In this document: positions 20,215 to 33,432 of the stretch, piece after piece
How the letters are laid out: each line of letters opens with the position of its first letter
Numbering within the stretch: position 1 is the stretch's first letter
NCBI GenBank assembly: GCA_024959305.1
Contig: JANXGQ010000041.1
Span: 1 to 64,000 of the forward strand
Length of the DNA stretch: 64,000 nt
From: Porticoccaceae bacterium
Lineage (GTDB): Bacteria; Pseudomonadota; Gammaproteobacteria; Pseudomonadales; Porticoccaceae
Reading direction: 5' to 3'
Made by a program: the position numbers and the translations under genes
The notes under the pieces: generated by a model
What the model was told of the DNA's origin: nothing
The model's database searches: none
Seen by the model: the letters and a program-made list of their open reading frames with translations, nothing else

Positions 20215-20301
20215 CTAATTTACTCCCTCTCCCTTTTACCCCCTCGCTCTTTTACCCCCTCTCTTATTCCGTTTCTCTAATTTCGTCTCTCGTCCACTGA
20301 A
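20215..20301. repeat. Polypyrimidine tract with a duplicated 13-mer (cttttaccccctc)
   Basis: Copies at 20233-20245 and 20249-20261 (16-bp period) within a C/T-rich intergenic stretch. Confidence 0.7.
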
Positions 20302-20477
20302 ATCCAACCAGCCACCTGTTTCAAACCGCTAACCACAGAGGCTATTAGATCCTCCCTACTGTCACCCAACCACCTGATACAGAACTTTTGTGCCGATTGC
20401 CGGACTGGACTCACTAGCTCTAGTTGTAGGATATAAAATGCCAAGTTTCAAGAATAAACCGAAGAACATTAAAATAT

Positions 20478-20493
20478 TGTGAACTGCGTCACA
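20478..20493. promoter_or_regulatory. Putative CRP/Vfr-type site TGTGA-N6-TCACA
   Basis: TGTGAACTGCGTCACA; exact match to the half-site consensus in an intergenic region 80 bp upstream of a CDS. Confidence 0.5.
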
Positions 20494-20573
20494 CTTTATA
20501 AGGTTGTGATAGTAAAAAGAGCTTCTCAGCAGTTACAATGTACTCTTTTTGAATTTAAGATAATTTTTAACTC

Positions 20574-21305
20574 ATGCTAAGTCAGAACTCTGAATTGCCA
20601 GACGCAAAGGACCAAAAAGCACCCATAAAACGGGAGAGTATGTTACTTAATCTACTCTGCAATCTGGTTTTGCCCACATTGATCCTAACTAAATTAAGCG
20701 GCGATAATTATTTGGGCATCAAGTTGGCCATTGTGGTCGCACTGGCATTCCCCATCATTTATGGAATCCACGATTTCTTAACTCGAGGAAAGCTTAATTT
20801 TTTCTCAGGGCTAGGTGTTGCCAGCGTAACCCTAACTGGAGGCATTAGTCTTTTAGAGATGGATGCAGTTTATATCGCCATTAAAGAGGCCTCGATTCCC
20901 GGGCTGCTGGGTATTGCCACGCTGATTTCTCAAAAACCCCCCCAGCCATTAATTCGCACCCTAATTCTTAACGATGCCATCCTAGATGTAGAAAAAATTA
21001 ACAGGGCCTTAGCAGAAAAGGATTGCCAGCTGGAGTTTAACCAGTTATTGCTGAATGCCTCATGGATTCTCGCGGCATCTTTTTTCCTGTCATCCATACT
21101 GAACTACATTTTAGCCGCTGTAATATTGACCGCTGACCCAGGTACGGTTGCATTTAATGAGCAGCTGGGGAAGATGACTGCATTGAGTTTTCCAGTGATT
21201 GCACTTCCCGCCATGGCAGTCATGATGGGCAATCTTTTTTATCTGTTTCGAGGCATCGGCAAACTAACTGGCATGACCTTGGAAGATATTGTTAAACAGA
21301 AATAA
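20574..21305 (+). CDS. VC0807-like integral membrane protein
   Basis: Hydrophobic, 'LLNLLCNLVLPTLILTKLSG', 'LTGGISLLEMDAVYIAIKEASIPGLLGIATLIS'; next to yciI. Confidence 0.75.
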   Translation: MLSQNSELPDAKDQKAPIKRESMLLNLLCNLVLPTLILTKLSGDNYLGIKLAIVVALAFPIIYGIHDFLTRGKLNFFSGLGVASVTLTGGISLLEMDAVYIAIKEASIPGLLGIATLISQKPPQPLIRTLILNDAILDVEKINRALAEKDCQLEFNQLLLNASWILAASFFLSSILNYILAAVILTADPGTVAFNEQLGKMTALSFPVIALPAMAVMMGNLFYLFRGIGKLTGMTLEDIVKQK

Positions 21306-21320
21306 GGAACGAACTGTATT

Positions 21321-21626
21321 ATGTGGTATGCAATTATCTGTGAGGATGTTGAAGATAGCTTGGAAAAACGACGTCAGGCGAGACCGGCCCACCTCGAGCG
21401 TCTACACGATCTCAGGGATAAGGGGCGCCTATTGGTTGCTGGACCTCATCCAGCAATAGATAACAGCGAGCCCGGTGACGCTGGGTTTACTGGCAGTCTT
21501 ATAGTGGCAGAGTTCGATTGTTTGGATTCCGCACAGCACTGGGCGGATGCTGACCCCTATATGGAAGCCGGTGTCTACGCTAGGGTTTCCGTTAAACCCT
21601 TTAAAAAAGTACTGCCGTCCGGATAG
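21321..21626 (+). CDS. yciI: YciI family protein
   Basis: '[28 protein letters not shown]', '[10 protein letters not shown]', '[14 protein letters not shown]'. Confidence 0.92.
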   Translation: MWYAIICEDVEDSLEKRRQARPAHLERLHDLRDKGRLLVAGPHPAIDNSEPGDAGFTGSLIVAEFDCLDSAQHWADADPYMEAGVYARVSVKPFKKVLPSG

Positions 21627-21683
21627 CTGGATAACCGATTATTTGCCGGTGAGTTATTATTTGTTTCCTAATAGGAGTATGAT

Positions 21684-22436
21684 TTGCATCATCATTTTTT
21701 AACCGCAATCCTGTCAATGAATTATCTACGATTGAGTATCCTTTTTAGTATCCTAGCACTGTCAGGCTCCCTATTGGCAGAGCAGTCCAATCAAGAGCTG
21801 GAAACCGCCACAGTGCAAATGCTGGCAGAACCTCGGGTCGGCTTTATCTCTGACCAGTTTTATGTGCCACTCAGGACGTCGCCCTGTTCTGGATGCAAAA
21901 TAGTCCACAAAGGACTAAAAACTGGCACTAAGCTCTCCATTATCGGACATCAAGAAAACTGGAGTCTGGTTACTACCAACAGCGGTTACAAGGGCTGGAT
22001 CAGAAACCAGCATATTTTGAACAATCAAATAGCTCGGGTGGTTCTCGCTGAGAGCGCCAACAAGGTTGCACAGCTACAAAAACAAAATAAGCAACTCGAA
22101 CAGGATATGCAACATTCGTTTGAGCTAATTGAGGATTTCCGCAAAACTATTGCCGATTTGCAAGCGGATCGCAAAAGTTTATCCAAGGAACTGGCTGCCA
22201 TTAAGACGATCTCATCAAAAGAAATAGTCCTCAATAAGCAAAATCAGGTATTGGTAAAACACAACCATATGGTACAGGAAGAGAGAGATGTGCTTCGAGC
22301 CAATGTCGATGATCTGCAAAACAATAAGCGCAATCAGTCTTTTCTCTACGGTGGATTTGTTGCATTTTTAGGCGCTATTCTAACAGCCTTAATTCCCCGC
22401 TTACGGGGTAGAAAACGTCTATCTGAATGGCGCTAA
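21684..22436 (+). CDS. TIGR04211/YgiM-like SH3 domain protein (membrane-anchored)
   Basis: Signal peptide, 'YVPLRTSPCSGCKIVHKGLKTGTKLSII', coiled coil, C-terminal TM segment followed by basic residues. Confidence 0.82.
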   Translation: MHHHFLTAILSMNYLRLSILFSILALSGSLLAEQSNQELETATVQMLAEPRVGFISDQFYVPLRTSPCSGCKIVHKGLKTGTKLSIIGHQENWSLVTTNSGYKGWIRNQHILNNQIARVVLAESANKVAQLQKQNKQLEQDMQHSFELIEDFRKTIADLQADRKSLSKELAAIKTISSKEIVLNKQNQVLVKHNHMVQEERDVLRANVDDLQNNKRNQSFLYGGFVAFLGAILTALIPRLRGRKRLSEWR

Positions 22437-22449
22437 CTGTCAAAAAATA

Positions 22450-23112
22450 TTGAAGAGGAATTTACACTTGGATAGGTTACTACAATGTTTTATCTTAACT
22501 GTTTCGCTCGCATTTTCCAGTCTTGGTGCAGCGGAACCGGCAGCACCAAGAGTATTGCTAAAAACTGATCTGGGTGAGATTGTGATTGAATTGGACCCAG
22601 AGAAGGCGCCGGTGACTGTGGCTAATTTTATTCAATACGTCAACGACCATCATTACGATGGGGTGATTTTCCATCGCGTTATGAAAGACTTTATGATTCA
22701 GAGCGGCGGTTTCACCTTTGATTTGGCCATGAAAAAAAACCGCGCACCGATTATCAATGAGTCTAACAATGGTTTAAAAAACCTCAAAGGCACAGTGGCA
22801 ATGGCGCGCACATCTGCGCCCAACAGTGCTACCAGTCAATTTTTTATCAATCACAAAATCAATGAATTTCTCGATCACAAGGAAAAACGTCCCGGATATG
22901 CGGTATTTGGCAAAGTGGTTGAGGGAATGGCTACAGTGGACAAGATAGCTCAGGTAGAGACCACAAGGGTGGGATACCACGCAAATATGCCCAAAGATAC
23001 CATTCGCATCTTAACCGCGCGCTTACTGGACTCGAAAACTCAGGCACCAGTAGTTGTGTCTGTTAAGGAGCCCGAGTCTGTTAAGGCGCCTGAGACTATC
23101 CAAGTTAAATAG
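22450..23112 (+). CDS. Periplasmic cyclophilin-type peptidyl-prolyl cis-trans isomerase
   Basis: 'VLLKTDLGEIVIELDPEKAPVTVANFIQYV', 'GVIFHRVMKDFMIQSGG'; signal peptide; probable TTG start. Confidence 0.9.
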   Translation: MKRNLHLDRLLQCFILTVSLAFSSLGAAEPAAPRVLLKTDLGEIVIELDPEKAPVTVANFIQYVNDHHYDGVIFHRVMKDFMIQSGGFTFDLAMKKNRAPIINESNNGLKNLKGTVAMARTSAPNSATSQFFINHKINEFLDHKEKRPGYAVFGKVVEGMATVDKIAQVETTRVGYHANMPKDTIRILTARLLDSKTQAPVVVSVKEPESVKAPETIQVK

Positions 23113-23124
23113 TCGGGATTTTCC

Positions 23125-23871
23125 ATGACCGCACTGAGTATAAATCTCAATAAGATTGCCCTGATAAGAAATTCTCGAGAGGGCAATTACCCCGACCCTA
23201 TTGAGCATGCAAAGCGCTGCATCAACTATGGTGCCGATGGCATTACAGTGCATCCAAGACCCGACCAACGCCATATCCGACCCGGTGATGTACGCCTGTT
23301 ATCCGAGCTGGTTAGGCCATTGTCCAAGGTGGAGTTTAATATAGAGGGAAATCCTTTCGCCAGCGCTGTAGCAGATTACCCGGGATTGATTCCCCTAGCT
23401 GAAGAAACCCTTCCCGACCAGTGCACATTAGTGCCTGATGCAGATAACCAACTGACCTCCGACCACGGCTTTGATTTACTGGCCCAGGGTGATCAGGTGG
23501 CGTCAATTATTAAACATTTGCAGTCTTTAGGCGTCAGAGTAAGCCTATTTATGGACCCTGATCTCGAGCAGATTCGACTGGCCTCGGAGATAGGTGCGGA
23601 CCGCATCGAACTCTACACTGGCCCCTATGCAGCGGCTTGGGGCACCAATGCACTGGAAAGCATTTTTCAACAGCATATTGACGCTGCTAAATTGGCGGGC
23701 TCTCTGGGTATGGGTGTCAATGCGGGACATGATTTAAATCTGCACAATCTGGGTAAATTTGCCAGCATTGCAAACCTATTGGAGGTTTCTATAGGCCATG
23801 CGCTTACGGTGGATTCTCTGGCCTTAGGCATGGCTTCAGCAGTGCGATCTTACAAGGCGTTGCTGGCTTAG
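23125..23871 (+). CDS. pdxJ: Pyridoxine 5'-phosphate synthase
   Basis: 'LSINLNKIALIRNSRE', 'GADGITVHPRPDQRHI', 'GVNAGHDLNLHNL'. Confidence 0.96.
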   Translation: MTALSINLNKIALIRNSREGNYPDPIEHAKRCINYGADGITVHPRPDQRHIRPGDVRLLSELVRPLSKVEFNIEGNPFASAVADYPGLIPLAEETLPDQCTLVPDADNQLTSDHGFDLLAQGDQVASIIKHLQSLGVRVSLFMDPDLEQIRLASEIGADRIELYTGPYAAAWGTNALESIFQQHIDAAKLAGSLGMGVNAGHDLNLHNLGKFASIANLLEVSIGHALTVDSLALGMASAVRSYKALLA

Positions 23872-23892
23872 CCGGCTTAGTTAACTGCACCT

Positions 23893-24702
23893 ATGAAAAA
23901 CCATAAAACTACTGCCAAGCAACGGCCTGATAGTGCGGAATATCTATCTCGCAAGGCATTTTACGATCAATTGATTACTGTCTACGGCCGCAAACCGGTG
24001 ATTGAGGTGCTCAGGAATCGGAGCCTGCAGATCTACAGGATTCATCTGGCGAGTTCAAACCGAGATAGCAGTGTTATCCGTGAGATTAAACAGCTGACCT
24101 CGGAGCGCGGCGTCGAAATCGTTTTCCACAATCGCAGTGAGCTGTCACGAATCTCCCGCAATAGCAAACAGGATCAGGGGGTTGCCTGTGATATTCACTG
24201 CCCGGGCTTTAAATCCTATCGGCAGGCGCTGGCGGACTTTAAGGCGGATGCCGCCAACTCTGAGCGCTTTTCTCTTATTGCCCTAGATGGGGTGACCAAC
24301 CCGCAAAATTTGGGAATGATTATTCGCAGTGTCACCGCAAGCCCGGCCCAGGGCCTTTTACTGCCCTCAAAAGGTAGCTCTGATATTTCGCCTCTGGTAA
24401 TTAAAGCCAGCGCTGGCACGGTTTTTAAAGGCAATATTCTGCGCTGTGACTGTTTGCTAGAAGCTTTAAAGGATTTTCAGGAGTCTGGCTTTAAACTCTG
24501 TACTTTGAGCTCCCACGACGCCACCCCAATCGCTGAATTTAAACCCAGTGAACCCACTATTTTTATACTGGGCAACGAGTCTCAGGGCGTCAGTCGGGAG
24601 ATTATTGATATCAGTGATTATGCTGTTGGCATTCCCATGGCCAATGGCGTTGAATCACTGAATGTGGCGGTCGCGGCAGCATTGGTGGCCTTTAACTATT
24701 GA
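23893..24702 (+). CDS. TrmH/SpoU-family RNA 2'-O-ribose methyltransferase
   Basis: 'LDGVTNPQNLGMIIRS', 'FILGNESQGVSREI', 'IPMANGVESLNVAVAAAL'. Confidence 0.93.
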   Translation: MKNHKTTAKQRPDSAEYLSRKAFYDQLITVYGRKPVIEVLRNRSLQIYRIHLASSNRDSSVIREIKQLTSERGVEIVFHNRSELSRISRNSKQDQGVACDIHCPGFKSYRQALADFKADAANSERFSLIALDGVTNPQNLGMIIRSVTASPAQGLLLPSKGSSDISPLVIKASAGTVFKGNILRCDCLLEALKDFQESGFKLCTLSSHDATPIAEFKPSEPTIFILGNESQGVSREIIDISDYAVGIPMANGVESLNVAVAAALVAFNY

Positions 24703-25928
24703 GGTTGAATACCCCGAACTTGCCATAGTGGTGAGCGCATTGCCGCCAGCAACGACAGCGTCGTGGTTATAACCGCAATAGTCAAAAAGGTATGGCTCAA
24801 TCCTATCCACTCAACCGTAAGACCACAGACCCATGCGCCCAATGGCGCACCACCATAGAGACACAGTTGGTAGACCGAGACCGCTCGAGAGCGCATGGTA
24901 TCTGGCACCTGATTATGCAGTACAGTGCGCCCTAGAGTCATGGATAGGCCGGAGAAAACACCCCAAATATAGATCGTGGGAAACAGTAGCCATAGGGTCG
25001 GCTTTAGAGCTATAACCGCCACTAGGATTCCGCGCAGTAAAAAGCTAATCACCAGCAGTCTACCGGGTTTTTTAAATAGGCTAGTGAGGTTCATAACCCC
25101 CAAATTGACGCTGATAATGCCTAGGGTAAAGGTGATCTGTAACGCCGCGTATAAGGTGGCACCCCCTCCATAAAACTGCTTGGTGATAAGTGGTATGCCC
25201 ACTAGATAGACCCCAAAGCCCAAAAACCCTGTAGCAAATACAATCAAAATTAGATGCAATAGGCTTTTGTTATTGCGAAACAGCACTAATCCCTCGCGCA
25301 ATTCTAGCAGCGGCTTTTTGGAGACAGTGCGCTTTGCCCGAGAGTCATTTTCGCCAACTCTGGCCGCTATAGGATGACCTCGCTTGATAAAAATAGAACT
25401 CAGCAAGAAAACCAGCATTTGAAAACACAGCAACTGCATCGGGCTGACTATATCCAGCTGGCCAGCGATGATAAATCCGATGCCCTGAGCAATAAACTGC
25501 ACCGCCATAACTTTAGCCACCGCCTGATGCATTAATTCTGGTGCCGCATAGCCCAGCAAACTCTCCCTAGCCGGCTGCACAAAAGCAGTGATAGTGCCAA
25601 ATAAAGTGCCGTAAATAATCAACTGTGTAAAGGTAGGGCTGCCAGTGCCAAAAGCAATCACCAAAGCGCCAACAGGGATTAAATACAGCAGGTATAACAG
25701 GGATAGCCAACTGCCTCGGTGACGCCGATCTGAGACCACACCCCCAGGCAACGCAAACAATAAACTAGGCAGTAATACCGCTAGCTGAGCCAGCCCCAAT
25801 CGACTCGGCGATTCATTTAAAACTCCTACAACTAGCCAGGGATAGAGCACCTTCTGCAGGCCCATAGCCAAATTGCTCAGCCCTATGGTGATTAAAAAGT
25901 ATCGAAAGGAGAAAGGTTGTGCCGACAT
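24696..25928 (-). CDS. Major facilitator superfamily transporter
   Basis: Twelve-TM hydrophobic pattern, 'LPGGVVSDRRHRGSWLSLLYLLYL'. Confidence 0.85.
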   Translation of the reverse strand: MSAQPFSFRYFLITIGLSNLAMGLQKVLYPWLVVGVLNESPSRLGLAQLAVLLPSLLFALPGGVVSDRRHRGSWLSLLYLLYLIPVGALVIAFGTGSPTFTQLIIYGTLFGTITAFVQPARESLLGYAAPELMHQAVAKVMAVQFIAQGIGFIIAGQLDIVSPMQLLCFQMLVFLLSSIFIKRGHPIAARVGENDSRAKRTVSKKPLLELREGLVLFRNNKSLLHLILIVFATGFLGFGVYLVGIPLITKQFYGGGATLYAALQITFTLGIISVNLGVMNLTSLFKKPGRLLVISFLLRGILVAVIALKPTLWLLFPTIYIWGVFSGLSMTLGRTVLHNQVPDTMRSRAVSVYQLCLYGGAPLGAWVCGLTVEWIGLSHTFLTIAVITTTLSLLAAMRSPLWQVRGIQPQ

Positions 25929-29024
<3,096 letters not shown>

Positions 29025-29087
29025 AGTTAAAGAATACTCTAATCTCTTGGTTTAAGGCCAGTGAAACTACACATATCAACGCCAACA

Positions 29088-32000
29088 CTATGATGCTTCT
29101 GCCAGTTCAACTGCTTGGTTTACATCCACCGTCACCAGACGCGAGACACCGGGTTCGTGCATGGTAACACCCATTAAATGATTAGCCGCTTCCATGGAAA
29201 TTTTATTGTGCGAAATAAATATAAACTGCACCTGATCTGACATTTCTTTCAGCATCGCCGCATAGCGACTGACATTGGCATCATCCAGTGGTGCATCGAC
29301 CTCATCCAGCATACAGAAAGGCGCGGGGTTTAGCTTGAAGATCGAGAATATCATGGCAATCGCGGTCAACGCCTTCTCACCACCAGAGAGCAGGTGAATA
29401 GAGCTGTTTTTCTTGCCCGGCGGCCTTGCCATAAGCGCCACCCCAGCATCCAGAAGGTCTTCCCCAGTCATCTCCAAGTAAGCATGGCCACCGCCAAATA
29501 ACTTTGGAAACAGCTCTTGAATATGCTTGTTCACAAACTCAAAGGTCTCTTTAAATCTACTGCGTGTTTCCCGATCAATTTTGTGGATAGCATTCTGCAG
29601 CGTACTCAGGGCATCTTCGAGCTCAGCATTCTGTTGATCTAAATATGCTTTGCGTTCCGATTCCAGCTTATATTCATCTATGGCCGCTAAATTGATGGGG
29701 CCAAGGCGCTGAATTCTATTCGCCATCAGTTGTAGCTGCTCTTGCCAATCTTCAAGCGCCGCATCTTCCTCGAGACTTTCAAGCAGGTCCTGCAAATCGC
29801 CCTGCTTCTCGGTGATTTGAGTCTCAATAGTACTACTCAACGTGGTAATTTCCTGAGCGGAAAGTCGCTGCTGTTCCAGTTTTCCCTGGGCCTTCTGTAC
29901 CTCTTGATCTAACTGGGAGCGCAGTTTCTCTTGCTCGCGCATCTGGTGCTCGTTAGCCTCGACAGCGGCTCTAGCCTCAGCCAACTGGCCCTCAGCGAGC
30001 AAACGGGACTGCAGGGACTGCTCCAGTTCCTGCTTATAATTTTCAGAGGGATCTTCTTTTATACTAAAGGCTTCTCGCAATTGCTCACGGCGCTCGCCAA
30101 GCCGCTCGACCTGAACTTGCAGGCGCTCAATGCCCTCGCGAATAGACTCCAACTGAGTGGTAAGAGAGCGCTCGCGCATGGTTAACTGCTGATGCTGAGC
30201 GCGATCCTGTTCAGCTTTTTGACGACTCTCATGCAACTGAGTGCGACATAGATCGCGCTGCTCAACCAAGGCTTCCCGCTGTTGAGTATCCACATCCATC
30301 TTCTCGATGGCCTGCTGCAGAATCTTGCGCGCCGAGGACAAATTATCCTGCTCAGTCTGGGCTTGCTGTTCGACCTCCGCCAACTCTGTTTCCGCACGCT
30401 GTTTGCGCGCCTTATACTGCTCTATCTGAACCTCAAAAGCACTGAGTTTTGAACGCAATTCCGTATATTTATGCTGCTGTTGTGCAACATTGGACTCTAT
30501 CTGCTGACGATTCGCCTCTAGCTTCTGTAGAGCCTGTTCATTACTGGCGCGAACCCCTTCGAGCTGATCGATTTTGCCATGCGTCTCCGTCAACTGCTCA
30601 GCAATCTGTTGCAACTCCTGCTTGCGTTGCAAAACCCCCGCAGTAGCGTCCTTATCGCGAGCAACCCGCAACCAATTATTGCCCAGCCAGATACCCTCGG
30701 GAGTTACCGCTGACTCCACCGCACTCAGCTCGGATTGCAACTTCAGCGCCTCAGCTAAGCTATCCACAGCATAAACATTGGCCAACAATCCATCCACCCC
30801 ATCGGCCTTAACCAAATCGCTTAACAGGCGGCCTTTGGCGGACGAGCTGGACGACTTAGCCGCTTTGCTAATCAACAGCAGCTCGCCTTTCTTAAAATCA
30901 TCTAGCAAGCCAATACTGCCCGCTATATCGTCCACCGAAATTGCTTGCAGATAACTGCCCAATACAGTTTCCACCGCCAATTCCCAACCCTCAGCTGCAA
31001 CCACCGAATCGGCCAATCTAGGGGCCTCTGCCAGCCCTTTATCAGCCAACCACTGTATCTCCGACTCATCGCCCATGGCCGCTTGCTGCAAAGCGTCCAA
31101 AGAGGCTTGGCGCCCTTTCAAGGTTTGCTGCAAACTTCGCGCCTTGTCGTAATCGCTACTGGACTGTTTTTCCTGCTCCCGAAGCTCGCGAATTTGACGA
31201 CTATTATCATCTCGCTGTTTATCCAAAGCCTTGCGCGACGACTCCACCTCAGTCAGCACAGCCTGAACCTCAGCCATTTCCTGTTCAGCTGGACTGGCTT
31301 GAAAACTGCTAACCTCGGACGACAGCGCAGTGCGCCGCTCTTCAAGCCGTCGCAACAGCTGTTCTATATGCTGTATACGCGACTGCTGAACCTCAGCCTG
31401 CTGGCGGGGATCTGCGGCTTTATCCGTTAACTCATCCCAAGATTGCTGCCACTGCTGCATTGCAGCTTCGGCAGATTGGAGTACTTCAGAGGAGGCCTTT
31501 TGCGCCTCTGTGGCAGTGGCTAACAAGGGTTTAAGCTCAGCGTATTCAGCCTCCCAACCGGCTATCTTGTGCCTATCACTCGTAAGATGCTGCTCCGCCT
31601 CGCTAAAATTGTGCTCGGTTTGCTGCAGATCTTTATTTAACTCCTGGGCCCGCTGTTGGGAGTGCTCAATTGCCTGCTCTATTCGAGACACTTCGCCGCC
31701 GATTTTGTAATAGGTGGCTTGGATTTCATTAAACGTATCGCTGGACTGAGTAAACTCAGTGCGCAGTTTCTCGATAGCAGTGTCACAACCGCTGCGCTGG
31801 GCAATCAGTTTTTCCTGTTCTATTTCCAAGCCGCCAATAATCTGTTTCTGTTCGAGGCCAGATCGGTTGTACTGTCTCCACTGCAACGCCAATAGCTCAG
31901 CGGTCAGCTGGCGTTCCTGCTTTTTATACGTAGCATATTTTTCGGCGGCTTTGGCCTGGCGTTCTAAGCGCCCCAACTGACGCCCCAATTCATCGCGAAT

Positions 32001-32588
32001 ATCGGTAAGGCGCTCCAAATTTTCCCTTGTCCTTTGAATACGCCCCTCGGTATCGCGCCGCCGCTCTTTATACTTGGAAATTCCCGCAGCTTCCTCAATA
32101 TAAATCCGCAATTCATCGGGCTTGGCCTCGATCAGTCGCGAGATCATACCCTGCTCAATAATCGCGTAGCTGCGCGGACCCAAACCGGTGCCGAGAAAAA
32201 TATCAGTGATATCGCGGCGGCGGCATTTATTGCCATTTAGATAATAATTAGACTGGCCGTCACGGGTCACTTTGCGCTTAATGGAAATTTCATTGTAAGA
32301 GGCGTACTCGCCGACAATGCGCCCCTCAGAATTATCAAATATCAGCTCAATAGTGGCCTGACCCACCGGCTTGCGAGAGCCAGAACCATTAAAAATAACA
32401 TCGGACATGGACTCGCCGCGCAAATTCTTCGCCGAGCTCTCGCCCATCACCCAGCGCACCGCATCGATAATATTGGATTTGCCACAGCCATTGGGGCCGA
32501 CAACAGCGCAGAGATCACTGGGAAAATGAACATTGGTGGGGTCAACAAAGGATTTGAACCCAGCTAATTTTATCGATTTAAGCCGCAT
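29088..32588 (-). CDS. smc: Chromosome segregation protein SMC
   Basis: 'MRLKSIKLAGFKSFVDPTNVHFPSDLCAVVGPNGCGKSNIIDAVRWVMGE', signature 'LLSGGEKALTAIAMIFSIF', 'CMLDEVDAPLDDANV'. Confidence 0.98.
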   Translation of the reverse strand: MRLKSIKLAGFKSFVDPTNVHFPSDLCAVVGPNGCGKSNIIDAVRWVMGESSAKNLRGESMSDVIFNGSGSRKPVGQATIELIFDNSEGRIVGEYASYNEISIKRKVTRDGQSNYYLNGNKCRRRDITDIFLGTGLGPRSYAIIEQGMISRLIEAKPDELRIYIEEAAGISKYKERRRDTEGRIQRTRENLERLTDIRDELGRQLGRLERQAKAAEKYATYKKQERQLTAELLALQWRQYNRSGLEQKQIIGGLEIEQEKLIAQRSGCDTAIEKLRTEFTQSSDTFNEIQATYYKIGGEVSRIEQAIEHSQQRAQELNKDLQQTEHNFSEAEQHLTSDRHKIAGWEAEYAELKPLLATATEAQKASSEVLQSAEAAMQQWQQSWDELTDKAADPRQQAEVQQSRIQHIEQLLRRLEERRTALSSEVSSFQASPAEQEMAEVQAVLTEVESSRKALDKQRDDNSRQIRELREQEKQSSSDYDKARSLQQTLKGRQASLDALQQAAMGDESEIQWLADKGLAEAPRLADSVVAAEGWELAVETVLGSYLQAISVDDIAGSIGLLDDFKKGELLLISKAAKSSSSSAKGRLLSDLVKADGVDGLLANVYAVDSLAEALKLQSELSAVESAVTPEGIWLGNNWLRVARDKDATAGVLQRKQELQQIAEQLTETHGKIDQLEGVRASNEQALQKLEANRQQIESNVAQQQHKYTELRSKLSAFEVQIEQYKARKQRAETELAEVEQQAQTEQDNLSSARKILQQAIEKMDVDTQQREALVEQRDLCRTQLHESRQKAEQDRAQHQQLTMRERSLTTQLESIREGIERLQVQVERLGERREQLREAFSIKEDPSENYKQELEQSLQSRLLAEGQLAEARAAVEANEHQMREQEKLRSQLDQEVQKAQGKLEQQRLSAQEITTLSSTIETQITEKQGDLQDLLESLEEDAALEDWQEQLQLMANRIQRLGPINLAAIDEYKLESERKAYLDQQNAELEDALSTLQNAIHKIDRETRSRFKETFEFVNKHIQELFPKLFGGGHAYLEMTGEDLLDAGVALMARPPGKKNSSIHLLSGGEKALTAIAMIFSIFKLNPAPFCMLDEVDAPLDDANVSRYAAMLKEMSDQVQFIFISHNKISMEAANHLMGVTMHEPGVSRLVTVDVNQAVELAEAS

Positions 32589-32724
32589 TATAGGTTGTTC
32601 TTATTTGATCCGGTCTATTCGCCACGGGACTACTAATTTGTATATCTTTAATTCTACACAGTATACCTATCTCATAAAACAATTAATCTGCCTATGTTAC
32701 TGAAATTAACCAACCGAGCTATTT

Positions 32725-32754
32725 TTGACAAGCCATAATCCAATGGATTACACT
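32725..32754 (+). promoter_or_regulatory. Putative TA-operon promoter with embedded palindromic operator
   Basis: TTGACA (32725) and TACACT (32749), with TAATCC-aat-GGATTA (32736-32750) between them. Confidence 0.5.
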
Positions 32755-32762
32755 GTTTTATT

Positions 32763-33104
32763 ATGCAGACAATAGTGGAACTCCCAGAATTTATCCGTAG
32801 AGCCCAACCCCTACTAAAAGGTAGTGCAAAAGCAAATATTATCAACTACTTGGCGGCTCATCCTCTAGCTGGCGATCTAATGCAAGGAACCGGAGGCATC
32901 AGAAAACTGAGGTGGTCCGCATTGGGAAAAGGAAAAAGCGGTGGAGTACGGGTAATCTACTACTATCACCACACTGAGATTCCCCTATTTCTGCTAACTG
33001 TATTTGGAAAAGGCGAAAAGGCCAACCTTTCCAAATCAGAACGAAATACGTTGCGCAATCTAACCGGCCTATTACAAAAGCAGTTTGGTGGTCAAAATGA
33101 GTGA
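32763..33104 (+). CDS. RelE/HigB-type toxin
   Basis: 'GDLMQGTGGIRKLRWSALGKGKSGGVRVIYYYHHTEIPLFLLTVFGKGEKANLSKSE' typical of the RelE/HigB2 fold; overlaps an HTH gene. Confidence 0.88.
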   Translation: MQTIVELPEFIRRAQPLLKGSAKANIINYLAAHPLAGDLMQGTGGIRKLRWSALGKGKSGGVRVIYYYHHTEIPLFLLTVFGKGEKANLSKSERNTLRNLTGLLQKQFGGQNE

Positions 33105-33384
33105 AACTTTTTCTAGTATTAAACAGGGTTTGGAAGAGGCTATCGACTTTGCCAATGGCAAAGTGGGCAAAGCTGTTGTGCATAAATTTAGCTCGGTGGA
33201 TGTAAAAGCAATCAGAGCCCAAGTGGGTATGTCTCAAAACGAATTTGCAACAGCTTTTGGTATTAGTGTTAGCACCCTTCGGCACTGGGAACGCGGTGAT
33301 AGAACACCCCATGGCCCAGCACTGGTGCTATTAAATGTGGTGGCCAAAGAGCCGCAGGCGGTGCTTAAAGCACTACGTGCATAA
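33097..33384 (+). CDS. HigA/NadS-like XRE antitoxin
   Basis: 'IRAQVGMSQNEFATAFGISVSTLRHWERGDRTPHGPALVLLNVVAKEP'; overlaps the toxin 3' end. Confidence 0.88.
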   Translation: MSETFSSIKQGLEEAIDFANGKVGKAVVHKFSSVDVKAIRAQVGMSQNEFATAFGISVSTLRHWERGDRTPHGPALVLLNVVAKEPQAVLKALRA

Positions 33385-33432
33385 AGTGCTAACAAATTAT
33401 CGAGGCAATATAATGAAACTGTTGCGTAATAG

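Noticed and set aside
30945-31430. 161-aa ORF antisense to smc
   Set aside because: Shadow of the SMC coiled-coil coding region.
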